Source: Ruminococcus flavefaciens
GTDB lineage: Bacteria > Bacillota > Clostridia > Oscillospirales > Ruminococcaceae
Assembly: GCA_002373775.1 (NCBI GenBank)
Contig: DFJW01000112.1
Span: 1-45,794 of the forward strand
Reading direction: 5' to 3'
Length of the DNA: 45,794 bases
In this document: in pieces, positions 15,070-23,617 of the stretch
How the letters are laid out: each line of letters begins with the position of its first letter
Numbering within the stretch: position 1 is the first letter of the stretch
The notes under the pieces: model-generated
What the model saw: only the letters and a program-made list of their open reading frames with translations
Told to the model about the DNA's origin: nothing
Database searches by the model: none
Position numbers and translations under genes: made by a program

Positions 15070-16158
15070 TTGAAAAGCCGTATAATTTTTACGATCCTTC
15101 TGCTGCTGATAGTCTTTGCCGGTCTCAAAGGCTCTGCGATAACAGAAAAGCTTCTTACCAGCGACGACACGGAAGCTTCGGTAATAACCAAGGACTCTGT
15201 AAACAGCGGTTATATCTTCATCACTTCTGATTATAAAGCCCCTTTCGATCCTTTCAGTCAGTTCGGTGATTCGGATACTATTGTCAATTCCACGGACTTC
15301 GGCCTTCACTCTTATGGCAACTGCCCGATCAGTGAATTCTTCTTTCTGATACTCCAAGAATTGAGTCAGTATGACGAGGATGCTGCTATGGATGTTTCTC
15401 AGCCACACAGCGGAAATATTTACTTTGACGGCGATCAGTACCTTTATACAAAGAAGTTCGAATACCATAACTATAAAGGCGAAACCAGATATGCGGATAT
15501 GATCCTTGATATCTTTGACAACGGTATAACGTATCTCAATTTCTATACCGATAAGCAGTACTCTCCTTCGCTTTCCGAACTCCAGAACGGAGTGGAAAAA
15601 ATGAAGGATATCACCGGTCAGTTAGAGACTGATCTGAAAGAGACATCTATATACCGCTCTTATACGTCATATGGTGATGAAGAATATGACGAGTCATATA
15701 ATGAAACAGACTCCTTTGAAGAAAACCTGTACGAAGAATTAGACCTTTCCGATCCTTCCGATGATGTATATAAAATCATTGAAAATGCTCTGGACCTTCG
15801 CGCTGACTGGTTCTTTGAGAAATATTCAGATATCAATTCGCTGGAAAAGCTTCTGGGATTATCCCAGTACTTTTCTACCCTGAGTTTCAGATACTCAGTC
15901 AGTGAGGACAACATATTATACGCTGATACGGATAATACTGCGTACTGCTGGCTCAATCTGACAACGAACCTGTTCTATACGATCATTGAACGTCTGGCAT
16001 CGACCGGCAGCATTATCAATGATTCAACATATTCTGCTTTCAACGGACGCATCTATCAGAAGACCTTCTCTGATTATCAGGATTTCTACATTATCTATAA
16101 CCCCGTAACGGATACTGTTGAGGGAGTATTCATGCCGGATCATTTCTACTCATGGTAA
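15070..16158 (+). CDS. Exported or membrane-anchored protein, second paralogue downstream of the kinase
   Basis: A 362-residue protein with a single N-terminal hydrophobic segment (KSRIIFTILLLLIVFAGLKG) and a Tyr/Asp/Ser-rich extracytoplasmic domain. I chose TTG 15070, with AAAGGAG 8 bp upstream; a longer frame from 14956 lies inside the previous gene and would destroy the signal segment. It is a diverged copy of the preceding gene with an extra acidic insertion (about residues 197-222, EEYDESYNETDSFEENL). It is the last gene of the four-gene unit and is followed directly by a strong terminator. Function unknown; probably acts together with its paralogue in signalling to the kinase. Confidence 0.75.
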   Translation: MKSRIIFTILLLLIVFAGLKGSAITEKLLTSDDTEASVITKDSVNSGYIFITSDYKAPFDPFSQFGDSDTIVNSTDFGLHSYGNCPISEFFFLILQELSQYDEDAAMDVSQPHSGNIYFDGDQYLYTKKFEYHNYKGETRYADMILDIFDNGITYLNFYTDKQYSPSLSELQNGVEKMKDITGQLETDLKETSIYRSYTSYGDEEYDESYNETDSFEENLYEELDLSDPSDDVYKIIENALDLRADWFFEKYSDINSLEKLLGLSQYFSTLSFRYSVSEDNILYADTDNTAYCWLNLTTNLFYTIIERLASTGSIINDSTYSAFNGRIYQKTFSDYQDFYIIYNPVTDTVEGVFMPDHFYSW

Positions 16159-16164
16159 AATATT

Positions 16165-16203
16165 ATCCGCCGCTGCTTATTTAAAAGCAGCGGCGGATTT
16201 TTT
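16165..16203 (+). terminator. Rho-independent terminator of the two-component operon
   Basis: ATCCGCCGCTGCTT (16165-16178) pairs with AAGCAGCGGCGGAT (16185-16198) around a 6-nt loop, followed by a T run to 16203. It probably also serves the convergent gene ending at 16202. Confidence 0.9.
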
Positions 16204-16606
16204 ATGATCTGTTAGTATGTGAAGTCTTTGTAAGTGCGAACTGTGTGCGTTTATTGCTGCCTGTTTCAGGATCAGTAACATTTATAGTCATCCGCACATC
16301 ACGGAAACCATCTATCACCTGTCCGAGACGGTATATTGTCTCGCGAAGGATAGCTGTCTGATTTTCCATGTAACACTTTCCCATAGGTGTATCAGGATTG
16401 CTCTCAAAAAGTGCGAACATGAGGCTGAGTATCTGTTCGCTGCTTGTCGGCGGAACTATATCCGGAGACACTTTGAAACGCATCCTCAGTGTCCCGTTTT
16501 CTGAAACTACTCCTGCCATTACAGAATTATCGGCAAAATGGCTGAATATATCAATCACTATCGGATTTATAAACTCCATTTCCGCATAGTTCTTCATTTC
16601 TTCCAT
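16202..16606 (-). CDS. Small hypothetical protein co-transcribed with metK
   Basis: A 134-residue soluble protein with no signal or membrane segment. ATG 16606 has AAGGTGAG upstream, which begins right at the metK stop codon 10 bp away, so the gene is the second in the metK unit and is under the same SAM-I riboswitch. The sequence shows a helix-forming N-terminus, a beta-like stretch (NGTLRMRFKVSPDIV) and a basic C-terminus (GSNKRTQFALTK). I do not recognise a family or a catalytic motif. Confidence 0.6.
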   Translation of the reverse strand: MEEMKNYAEMEFINPIVIDIFSHFADNSVMAGVVSENGTLRMRFKVSPDIVPPTSSEQILSLMFALFESNPDTPMGKCYMENQTAILRETIYRLGQVIDGFRDVRMTINVTDPETGSNKRTQFALTKTSHTNRS

Positions 16607-16616
16607 GTCACTCACC

Positions 16617-17801
16617 TTATGAAAGTGCTGCTCTGATAGCATCTGCCATGTCGGTCTTCTCCCATGCTACACCGAGATCCTCGCGTCCCATATGACCGTA
16701 TGCAGCAAGCTGTCTGTACTGAGGCTTTCTGAGATCAAGCATCTTGATGATAGCTGTCGGTCTGAGGTCGAATACCTTTCCGACTGCTTCTGCAAGCTTA
16801 TCTTCTGCAACTTTGCCTGTGCCGAAAGTATCAACGAGTATAGAAATCGGCTTTGCAACTCCGATCGCATATGAAAGCTGTACTTCGCACTTGTCTGCAA
16901 GACCGGCTGCAACGATATTCTTTGCAATGTAACGCGCAGCATATGCAGCACTGCGGTCCACCTTCGTCGGATCCTTTCCGCTGAATGCTCCGCCGCCGTG
17001 ACGTGAGTATCCGCCGTATGTATCAACGATGATCTTGCGGCCTGTAAGTCCGCTGTCACCCTGAGGTCCGCCTACTACAAAACGTCCTGTAGGATTGATG
17101 AATATCTTTGTATTCTCATCCATGAGCTCAGCAGGGATGACTTCGCGGATAACAAGTTCCTCTATATCCTTGCGGAGCTGTTCGAGAGTGATATCTGCTG
17201 AATGCTGTGATGAAACTACTACTGCGTCTATTCTTACAGGCTTTCCGTCTTCATATTCAACAGTTACCTGTGTCTTTCCGTCAGGACGGAGATATCTGAG
17301 TGTACCGTCTTTGCGTACCTCAGTAAGTCTGAGAGCAAGCTTGTGGGCAAGTGAGATAGGAAGCGGCATGAGTTCGGGAGTCTCATTGCAGGCATATCCG
17401 AACATGATTCCCTGATCTCCGGCACCATTGGACATGCCGTCATCTTCATTGTTCTCTTCACGGTATTCAAAAGCCTCGTTTACGCCCATTGCGATATCAG
17501 GAGACTGCTCGTCTATTGTTGTGAGAACTGCACATGTATGTGCATCAAAACCGTACTTGGCACGGTCATATCCGATGTCCGCAACGACCTGACGTGCTAT
17601 CTTGGGGATGTCGATATCAGCTGATGTGGTTATCTCTCCCATACACATTATCATACCTGTTGTTACTACAGTCTCGCATGCAACTCTTCCAAGCTTGTCC
17701 TGCTCAAGGATAGCGTCAAGGACTGCATCTGAGATCTGGTCACAGATCTTATCGGGATGTCCTTCTGTTACTGATTCGGATGTGAAAAAGCATTTGCTCA
17801 T
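16617..17801 (-). CDS. metK: S-adenosylmethionine synthase
   Basis: Makes S-adenosylmethionine from methionine and ATP in the cytoplasm. The 394-residue length is standard. Family signatures are present: [20 protein letters not shown] at the N-terminus with the ATP-binding [35 protein letters not shown] with the catalytic loop lysines, and the C-terminal [11 protein letters not shown] 17801 follows AGGTTAAC-like bases after the riboswitch terminator. Expression is controlled by feedback from the product through the upstream SAM-I element. Confidence 0.98.
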   Translation of the reverse strand: MSKCFFTSESVTEGHPDKICDQISDAVLDAILEQDKLGRVACETVVTTGMIMCMGEITTSADIDIPKIARQVVADIGYDRAKYGFDAHTCAVLTTIDEQSPDIAMGVNEAFEYREENNEDDGMSNGAGDQGIMFGYACNETPELMPLPISLAHKLALRLTEVRKDGTLRYLRPDGKTQVTVEYEDGKPVRIDAVVVSSQHSADITLEQLRKDIEELVIREVIPAELMDENTKIFINPTGRFVVGGPQGDSGLTGRKIIVDTYGGYSRHGGGAFSGKDPTKVDRSAAYAARYIAKNIVAAGLADKCEVQLSYAIGVAKPISILVDTFGTGKVAEDKLAEAVGKVFDLRPTAIIKMLDLRKPQYRQLAAYGHMGREDLGVAWEKTDMADAIRAALS

Positions 17802-17815
17802 AAGTTAACCTCCAT

Positions 17816-17954
17816 AAAAATAAGCGCTCCCGTCGGAAGCGCTTAGGATAAACTGATTTCCTCATCTTCCGGATAAAACCGCAGGATTTAGCACCTTGAT
17901 TATTCAGGTTGCCGGGCTTCACAGGACCTGTTTCCTCCGCCGCTCTTGATAAGG
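17816..17954 (-). promoter_or_regulatory. SAM-I (S-box) riboswitch with terminator
   Basis: On the minus strand the aptamer runs from P1 CCTTATC (17948-17954), through CAAGAGCGGCGGAGG, TGAAGCCCGGCAACC and GGTGCTAAATCC, to GATGAGG (17860-17866) closing P1. The expression platform is AAGCGCTTCC pairing with GGGAGCGCTT (17822-17844), followed by T residues directly before metK. High S-adenosylmethionine should stabilise P1 and allow termination. Confidence 0.95.
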
Positions 17955-17963
17955 TTTGAATAT

Positions 17964-17992
17964 ATTATACTACACTATACGAACTTTGTCAA
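17964..17992 (-). promoter_or_regulatory. metK promoter
   Basis: Minus-strand TTGACA (17987-17992), 17-bp spacer, and TATAAT (17964-17969), starting the transcript just before the SAM-I aptamer. Confidence 0.85.
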
Positions 17993-18028
17993 TAGGTAAA
18001 GTATTTTTGTTGCATCTGGTTAATAATG

Positions 18029-19675
18029 TCATCTGCACCTTGCACACTGATATCCGCAGCAGTCATAGAAATACACATTCTCCGGATAATCCTCCTCATC
18101 CACGGGAACAAGAAATACATACAGTGCATCGTCATCGCCTTTTCCGCTGAGCAAGTCATCTCCCTGCCGGTCTGCATAGTCCTTGATCAAATCGTAGTCA
18201 GACCTTGCAAGATAGAAGCTGCTCATCGTCATCCCGTGATCGTAGGCATATTCCGCAAAGGAAAAATATATCTCCATGTTATTGAGATAATCTGTCTCAA
18301 TGGGAAGAAATACGATATTGTCTGCCGACTCAGCAGCAGTGTCTATTGCATCTCCTGAAAGAAATGGCGAATGTTCTTTTTCCGGCGAGAATTTCTTATT
18401 TATCCCTCTTGTATACTCCCACAGATCAGCGATCTGAAATACGGCACATGCAGCAAGCGTTATAGATACAATCTTCTTGCGGTCTGTGCGTGAAAGGCAT
18501 GCAAGTGACGCTGTGATGAACATATAATCAGCGATCCATATGAAACGTCCGGATGCCCGGAATACCGACATTGCGCCCTTTATAAGATACGGAAGAGGTA
18601 TAGTGAATAAACGTGTGCTGCCAAAACTGTAATTGACACTGACCGCTATAATGAAACTTGCAAGGAAAAGCAGCAGCGCAGTTATTGTGTATATCCCGGC
18701 TTTCCCACCAAAAAACTCTTTTCTTTTGACAACAGCTGTCACAGCGGCGATCGTCACTGCCGTGATCGTTCCGAGCCCGAGGTAGCCCATTCCCTCTCCC
18801 TGATAATCAATTGTCGGGAGTGGATCAATGAAACCTGAGAATCCCATGCTGTTGAAAAAGGTATTGAGATTGGAATTGAACATTCCAAGTCCTCCGGCTG
18901 CATAGCTTCCGCCTCCGTGAAATGCACCGATAAGCCACATGACAGCCGCCGCAGTCAATACACTTGTGATCGCTAAACGAACTGAATGTCTCCATTTCTT
19001 GGTCAGCAGCAGATCAGTCAGGATGTATGCTGCCATTACCATGAATATCATTGGAAGGAAATACATATGCACCAAGACGGCGGCTGAACATTCAAGGCTC
19101 CAGAGTATATACGGCAGTTTTCCGCGCTCTCGTATGCTGTCATAATACAGCCATATACAAATTGCTGAAAGTATCAGCCACTGTCCGGCAAGTGCTTCAT
19201 GACTGAACATCCTTTGCATGACGGTCGGTGCTGTAACAAAGAGCATACTGCCGGACAGACAGAAAAGTGCGTTGCTGCTGAATCTTCTTGCTATGAGCAT
19301 ACCGAATGCTCCCTGCATGAAGTAGCATGTCATCCCCCATAATCCGATATACTGAAAAGTATCCGGGAGCAAGGGTGAAAGCAGTTTGAAAAACAGTGCA
19401 AAAAGGGGTATCGAATCAGTATAAACACACGAAACAGCTCCTGAAGAACTTAGTCCGTCTGCCAGTCCGAGTGGGAAATGCCATTCAGACTGCCTGTAAA
19501 ACAGCCAGCCGGTATAGTGCTGATTCAGGTCCCCCATATTATCGAGTATCCAGTCATCATATGTTACATCAAGCACACGGAAGCCGTATACTATCAAAAA
19601 CCATATTATACCGAGTAATCCTCCGCATATAAACGCTGTTTTCCGACTTCTCAGCACATCAGATGCGAATGTCAA
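18029..19675 (-). CDS. Polytopic membrane protein, DUF6311-like (GT-C glycosyltransferase-like)
   Basis: A 548-residue protein with about a dozen membrane helices. The N-terminal region (GDLNQHYTGWLFYRQSEWHFP, PLGL, YTDSIPLFALFFKLL, LWGMTCYFMQGAFGM) matches from memory the DUF6311 family, thought to be GT-C-type membrane glycosyltransferases. The acidic residues after the first helix (YDDW, DNMGDL) would fit metal or lipid-sugar binding. A soluble C-terminal tail follows the last helix. The start is uncertain: TTG 19675 lacks a well placed ribosome site. It lies 6 bp behind an AraC regulator gene, so it is probably the last gene of a long leftward operon. Confidence 0.75.
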   Translation of the reverse strand: MTFASDVLRSRKTAFICGGLLGIIWFLIVYGFRVLDVTYDDWILDNMGDLNQHYTGWLFYRQSEWHFPLGLADGLSSSGAVSCVYTDSIPLFALFFKLLSPLLPDTFQYIGLWGMTCYFMQGAFGMLIARRFSSNALFCLSGSMLFVTAPTVMQRMFSHEALAGQWLILSAICIWLYYDSIRERGKLPYILWSLECSAAVLVHMYFLPMIFMVMAAYILTDLLLTKKWRHSVRLAITSVLTAAAVMWLIGAFHGGGSYAAGGLGMFNSNLNTFFNSMGFSGFIDPLPTIDYQGEGMGYLGLGTITAVTIAAVTAVVKRKEFFGGKAGIYTITALLLFLASFIIAVSVNYSFGSTRLFTIPLPYLIKGAMSVFRASGRFIWIADYMFITASLACLSRTDRKKIVSITLAACAVFQIADLWEYTRGINKKFSPEKEHSPFLSGDAIDTAAESADNIVFLPIETDYLNNMEIYFSFAEYAYDHGMTMSSFYLARSDYDLIKDYADRQGDDLLSGKGDDDALYVFLVPVDEEDYPENVYFYDCCGYQCARCR

Positions 19676-19681
19676 AAGTTA

Positions 19682-20464
19682 TCACAAGCCTTTCCTGTAT
19701 TTTGTCGGTGTTACGCCGACTATCTTTTTGAACTGGCGCATAAAGTGTTCCTCATTGTCATAGCCGCACATTGTCGCTACCTGAGATACGGTGCAGTCAG
19801 TTTCACTGAGTATCTCCTTCGCTTTTTCGATCTTTCCGCTGATGACATCAGATATGCATGATACACCGAATACCTCTCTGTATACATGCTGGAAATACGA
19901 GCGAGACATGTTCACATCTGCTGCCATTGTATCGACATTCCACTTCTGCTGAGGATTCCTGTATATCTTGGCTCTCAGGTCAAGGAGAGAACTGTAATGA
20001 GGATCGGAGGTCTGCTGTATGCTTTCACCGCGTCTTTCTGTGCGGTCTGAAAGTTTCAGGAGAAGCATCCTCAGAAGCGTGTCCAGCATATTGCTTCGGC
20101 GTGAATTCATGGAATAGAACTCTTCTGCGATATTTCTCATAAGACTGCCGAGATATTCCGTATCCGTATAACACAGCTGAACACCTGTGCGGAGTTCAAG
20201 GGAATCTATAAATTCCGTTTCTCCTTCGGACTCAAAACACAGCCAGTCACAGACCAGCACTCCGTCATCTGCCCTGTAGTCCCTTGGGATACTGTCGCTG
20301 AATACCATAAATGTACCGGCAGGTATGCTCCGGCGTTCATCTCCTTCGCCGGCTGCTGCATTGCTTCTGAAAAAAACGATCATATAACTGCCGCTCTCCG
20401 GTTCACTGTGAAAACGATAATCAGCATCATATATGGAATTGAAACCAACACTTCGTATCTGCAT
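19682..20464 (-). CDS. AraC-family transcriptional regulator
   Basis: A 260-residue regulator. The N-terminal ~160 residues look like a cupin-type ligand domain (SGSYMIVFFRSNAAAG, then PAGTFMVFSDS). The C-terminal AraC domain has two helix-turn-helices (MAADVNMSRSYFQHVYREVF and VSQVATMCGYDNEEHFMRQF). ATG 20464 follows AAGGAG by 9 bp, and the gene lies 6 bp behind the glycosylase gene. The GT-C-like membrane protein directly downstream is the natural candidate target or effector-linked partner. The ligand is not predictable. Confidence 0.9.
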   Translation of the reverse strand: MQIRSVGFNSIYDADYRFHSEPESGSYMIVFFRSNAAAGEGDERRSIPAGTFMVFSDSIPRDYRADDGVLVCDWLCFESEGETEFIDSLELRTGVQLCYTDTEYLGSLMRNIAEEFYSMNSRRSNMLDTLLRMLLLKLSDRTERRGESIQQTSDPHYSSLLDLRAKIYRNPQQKWNVDTMAADVNMSRSYFQHVYREVFGVSCISDVISGKIEKAKEILSETDCTVSQVATMCGYDNEEHFMRQFKKIVGVTPTKYRKGL

Positions 20465-20470
20465 AGCTTC

Positions 20471-20986
20471 TCACTCCTTTCCGATAAATCTCCATTCCTT
20501 CTGCTTCCAGTACTCGCCGGCGTAGTCAACGCCGACACGCGGTGCAGTTATTATCTCCGGACGATATCCGTCGTCCTCGAACCAAACATCCGCCGGATCA
20601 CCGGCTGTCACTCCGTTGAGCGAACCGTCGATGCGGAGATTCTTTGTGAGTTTTGCCGGCCCACGGTATAGTTCCCCTGCGCGGATCAGCACACCTTGCG
20701 GTTCGCCTGCATTTCCGGTGACCACATTCATCAGCCAGTGCATGCCATAGCAGAGATAAACGTAGAATACTCCGCCTTCTGAATAAAGCAGCTCTGTGCG
20801 CTTGGTGCGTCCCTTGGAAGCATGACAGGCTTTGTCCTCTTCACCGCGGTAAGCCTCTGTCTCCGTAATGCGGTCTCTTATGACCGAGCCGTCCGCCATG
20901 CGGTGACACACGAGTTTGCCTACCAGTTCAGGTGCTACTTCAAGGACATCTCTCTTGAAAAACGATTTTTCCAGTCTTATTGCCAT
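20471..20986 (-). CDS. DNA-3-methyladenine glycosylase, AAG/MPG family
   Basis: Base excision repair enzyme that removes alkylated purines such as 3-methyladenine. The 171-residue protein carries the family core: LVGKLVCHRMADG, the catalytic glutamate in ITETEAYRGEEDKACHAS, RTKRTELLYSEGGVFYVYLC, and YGMHWLMNVVT with the intercalating tyrosine region. It is slightly shorter than the usual ~200 residues but has all core motifs. ATG 20986 is preferred over GTG 20992, which overlaps the rqcH stop. AGGGTG lies upstream. It is translationally coupled to rqcH. Confidence 0.93.
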   Translation of the reverse strand: MAIRLEKSFFKRDVLEVAPELVGKLVCHRMADGSVIRDRITETEAYRGEEDKACHASKGRTKRTELLYSEGGVFYVYLCYGMHWLMNVVTGNAGEPQGVLIRAGELYRGPAKLTKNLRIDGSLNGVTAGDPADVWFEDDGYRPEIITAPRVGVDYAGEYWKQKEWRFIGKE

Positions 20987-20988
20987 TA

Positions 20989-22740
20989 TCACACCCTGAG
21001 CTGCTTTTCAAGTTCAGCATCCGGCTTTACGAATGCGGTCTTGTAATTGGTGAATATGACCTTTCCCGGCTTCGCTCCTGACGGCTTGCGTACATACCTT
21101 GCAAGGCAGTAATCTACCGGCACAAGCGATGATTCACGTCCGCGGCTGTTCACAGCAGCTATCACCGCTGCCTCCTCAATGGTCTTGTCGGGCGGAACTG
21201 TTCCTCCGGTGAGTATCAATACATGGGAACCGGTAATGGACTGAGTATGCAGCCATATATCTGCTTTCTCTGCAAATTTCAGTGACAACTGGTCGTTCTG
21301 GACATTGTTTCTTCCCACAAGGATAGTGAATCCGTCGCTTGATCTGTACTCTATGGGCGGCAGAGCTTTAGGCGGACGCGCTTTGCCCGGAGATGACCTT
21401 ACATATCCCTGTTCACGCAGTTCAAGGCGCAGCTGTATCACGTCATTCTCCGAGTCAGCCCTTGTCAGAGCGTCAAATACGCTGTCAAGATACTGAAGTT
21501 CATCCTCGCCTTTTTCTATCTGCTCGGTGAGTTTTTTCTCAGCGGTAACGCATTTCTTGTACTCATTGTAGTAATACTGTACATTCTGAGACGGAGAACG
21601 CCGCACATCAAGCTTTATATCTATCATCGGGCATTCTTCCTCATAGAAGTTCTCAAGCTGTACTGATGCGTCACCTTTTTTCAGGCGATACACGTTTGCG
21701 GACAATAGGTCCCCGCAGAGTTTATAATGATCTTTTTCGCTGCATGCAGCCAGTTCTTCGCGCTGAACAGCTATCCTTCTGGATGTGCGGTCTGTGAGAT
21801 TCACAAGCAGCTTGAAGAGATCGTTAGCACGCTGTTTGGTACGGGCTGCACGGTCACGTTCACTGTAGAAATAATCCAGCAGAGCAGATGCTGTAGGCAG
21901 TTCCTTAGTGTACATGAGAGGTCCGAACTGCGAAAGGCGTATAAACGAGAAATCTTTCAGCATGCCTTCCTTGGTGCTTACTGCTGAGAAACAGCAGTTG
22001 CCCTCCATAAGCTGCTCACGGGTACGGTTTATGGCAAATATCAGCCGTACAAGCTGATCTTCGCTGATAGTACCGCTCTCAATATGAGCTCCGCGGCCGG
22101 CAAAAAATGTCCATTCTCTCGCAAGTATGGGTGAGATACCTTCAAAGCTGCGTATTATAGCTTTTGAAAGTTCAGCCGGGACAGCGCCTTTGATCGCCGC
22201 ACTGATGTCATCCTGTGACGCTTCAAGGAAATTGAGTCTCTCACTTCTCGGCGGCAGAGTATACCTCATGCCCGGAAGGACCATTCTCTCACGGGACATC
22301 TCTTCATCAACTCTTTTTATACTGTCAATGACTTTTCCGTCCTGATTTATTATGATGAGATTTGAGCACCTTCCCATTATCTCGCATGCCAGTGTTATGG
22401 TGACAATATCTCCGAGCTCATTCACGCACTCAAAATCAAGAAACAGTATGCGTTCAAGTCCGTCCTGACGGACATCTATCAGTCTTCCGCTGCCGAGATG
22501 CTTTCTCAGAAGCATGCAGAACATGGGCGGAGTCTGTGGATTATCCACCTGCGCCTCCGTCAGATGTACTCTTGCACTGCCTGCATTTGCTGATATATAA
22601 AGCTTTCTGCCGCCTTGTTTCGTGCGTATCGTTATCATCACTTCTTCGCGTGAAGGCTGATGTATCTTGTCAACACGCCCACCGATAAGCGGACTGAGTT
22701 CTTTCTTCAGAGCATAGAGAAATGCACCGTCAAGAGCCAT
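20989..22740 (-). CDS. rqcH: Ribosome quality control factor RqcH (NEMF/Rqc2 homologue)
   Basis: Binds stalled 50S subunits and directs C-terminal alanine tailing of the blocked peptide. The 583-residue protein has the NFACT-N domain (MALDGAFLYALKKELSPLIG, GRVDKIHQPSREEVMI, PMFCMLLRKHLG), a coiled-coil middle (about 370-440), and the NFACT-R domain (FTILVGRNNVQNDQLS, ADIWLHTQ, GSHVLI). Older annotations call this family fibronectin-binding protein. ATG 22740 with AAGGA upstream was chosen over ATG 22749, which abuts the ribosome site. It sits 49 bp behind the rlmA-like gene. Confidence 0.95.
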   Translation of the reverse strand: MALDGAFLYALKKELSPLIGGRVDKIHQPSREEVMITIRTKQGGRKLYISANAGSARVHLTEAQVDNPQTPPMFCMLLRKHLGSGRLIDVRQDGLERILFLDFECVNELGDIVTITLACEIMGRCSNLIIINQDGKVIDSIKRVDEEMSRERMVLPGMRYTLPPRSERLNFLEASQDDISAAIKGAVPAELSKAIIRSFEGISPILAREWTFFAGRGAHIESGTISEDQLVRLIFAINRTREQLMEGNCCFSAVSTKEGMLKDFSFIRLSQFGPLMYTKELPTASALLDYFYSERDRAARTKQRANDLFKLLVNLTDRTSRRIAVQREELAACSEKDHYKLCGDLLSANVYRLKKGDASVQLENFYEEECPMIDIKLDVRRSPSQNVQYYYNEYKKCVTAEKKLTEQIEKGEDELQYLDSVFDALTRADSENDVIQLRLELREQGYVRSSPGKARPPKALPPIEYRSSDGFTILVGRNNVQNDQLSLKFAEKADIWLHTQSITGSHVLILTGGTVPPDKTIEEAAVIAAVNSRGRESSLVPVDYCLARYVRKPSGAKPGKVIFTNYKTAFVKPDAELEKQLRV

Positions 22741-22789
22741 AATTATCATTCCTTTGCTAATTAGTAAAACAGGATGCAGAATTTGTATT

Positions 22790-23608
22790 TCAGTTCTTCC
22801 TGTAAGTCAGTATTTCAAAATCGGCTGTCGTGTCCACATGACCGGCTGACATCAGACGCTGCTGCTGTTCTTTTCCGGTCCGGTAATAATAAGGAGTCAT
22901 TGTGAAAAGCGACCAGATGTCTTCCTGTGAATCAAGAGTAATGTTATATCTCACGCTTTTCTTTGATACAAGTGAAAAGCCCTCCAGTTCATATGGTCTT
23001 ACTTCATTCTTATAAGGAGTGTCATATATTATCTGCTTCATCTCCCAGAGATGTTCGGCTCCGGGTATGACCATTACCATATATCCTCCGTGGAAAAGTA
23101 CACGCCGGAATTCTTCTCCGCAGTATGGTGAAAAAATAGTCATGAGCAGTCCGCAGGAAGAATCGGCTATGGGAAGGGCAAATGAACTTGCCGCCGCATA
23201 GCTTATATCATCTCCGCGCTTAGATGCCATTTCTACCGCAGTTTTAGATATATCAGTTCCTGCTATCGCCGGAGCTTTTCCTGCATTCCTGAATCTTTCA
23301 GCAAGAGCAGAAGTGTAGTATCCTTCTCCGCATCCGGTATCCAGCACAGCACCGTGTTCATATACTGATACAGCTGCATCGCAGACTGCGTCACTGAGCG
23401 GCTGATAATAGCCTTTTTCCAGAAAATCGCGCCTTGCTTTCAGCATCAGCTTATTATCGCCGTGGACCGTTTTACCTGCGTGTTTTGAGATAAGCAGGTT
23501 CACATATCCGCTTTTGGCAATGTCAAAAGCGTGACCGTTGTCACAGCTGAACACCCTCTCATTTCTGCGAAGTCCGCTGCCGCACACAGGGCATATATAC
23601 AAACTCAA
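22790..23608 (-). CDS. 23S rRNA (guanine-N1) methyltransferase, RlmA family
   Basis: A 272-residue SAM-dependent RNA methyltransferase. The N-terminal zinc site is CPVCGSGLRRNERVFSCDNGH, followed by FDIAKSGYVNLL, typical of RlmA proteins that methylate G745 or G748 of 23S rRNA. The Rossmann domain has VLDTGCGEGYYTSAL and GTDISKTAVEMA. Whether it targets 745 or 748 cannot be told from sequence. The start is TTG 23608 with GAGGTGA at good spacing, 9 bp behind the trmK-nif3 gene, so it is in the same transcript. Confidence 0.92.
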   Translation of the reverse strand: MSLYICPVCGSGLRRNERVFSCDNGHAFDIAKSGYVNLLISKHAGKTVHGDNKLMLKARRDFLEKGYYQPLSDAVCDAAVSVYEHGAVLDTGCGEGYYTSALAERFRNAGKAPAIAGTDISKTAVEMASKRGDDISYAAASSFALPIADSSCGLLMTIFSPYCGEEFRRVLFHGGYMVMVIPGAEHLWEMKQIIYDTPYKNEVRPYELEGFSLVSKKSVRYNITLDSQEDIWSLFTMTPYYYRTGKEQQQRLMSAGHVDTTADFEILTYRKN

Positions 23609-23617
23609 AGGATCACC

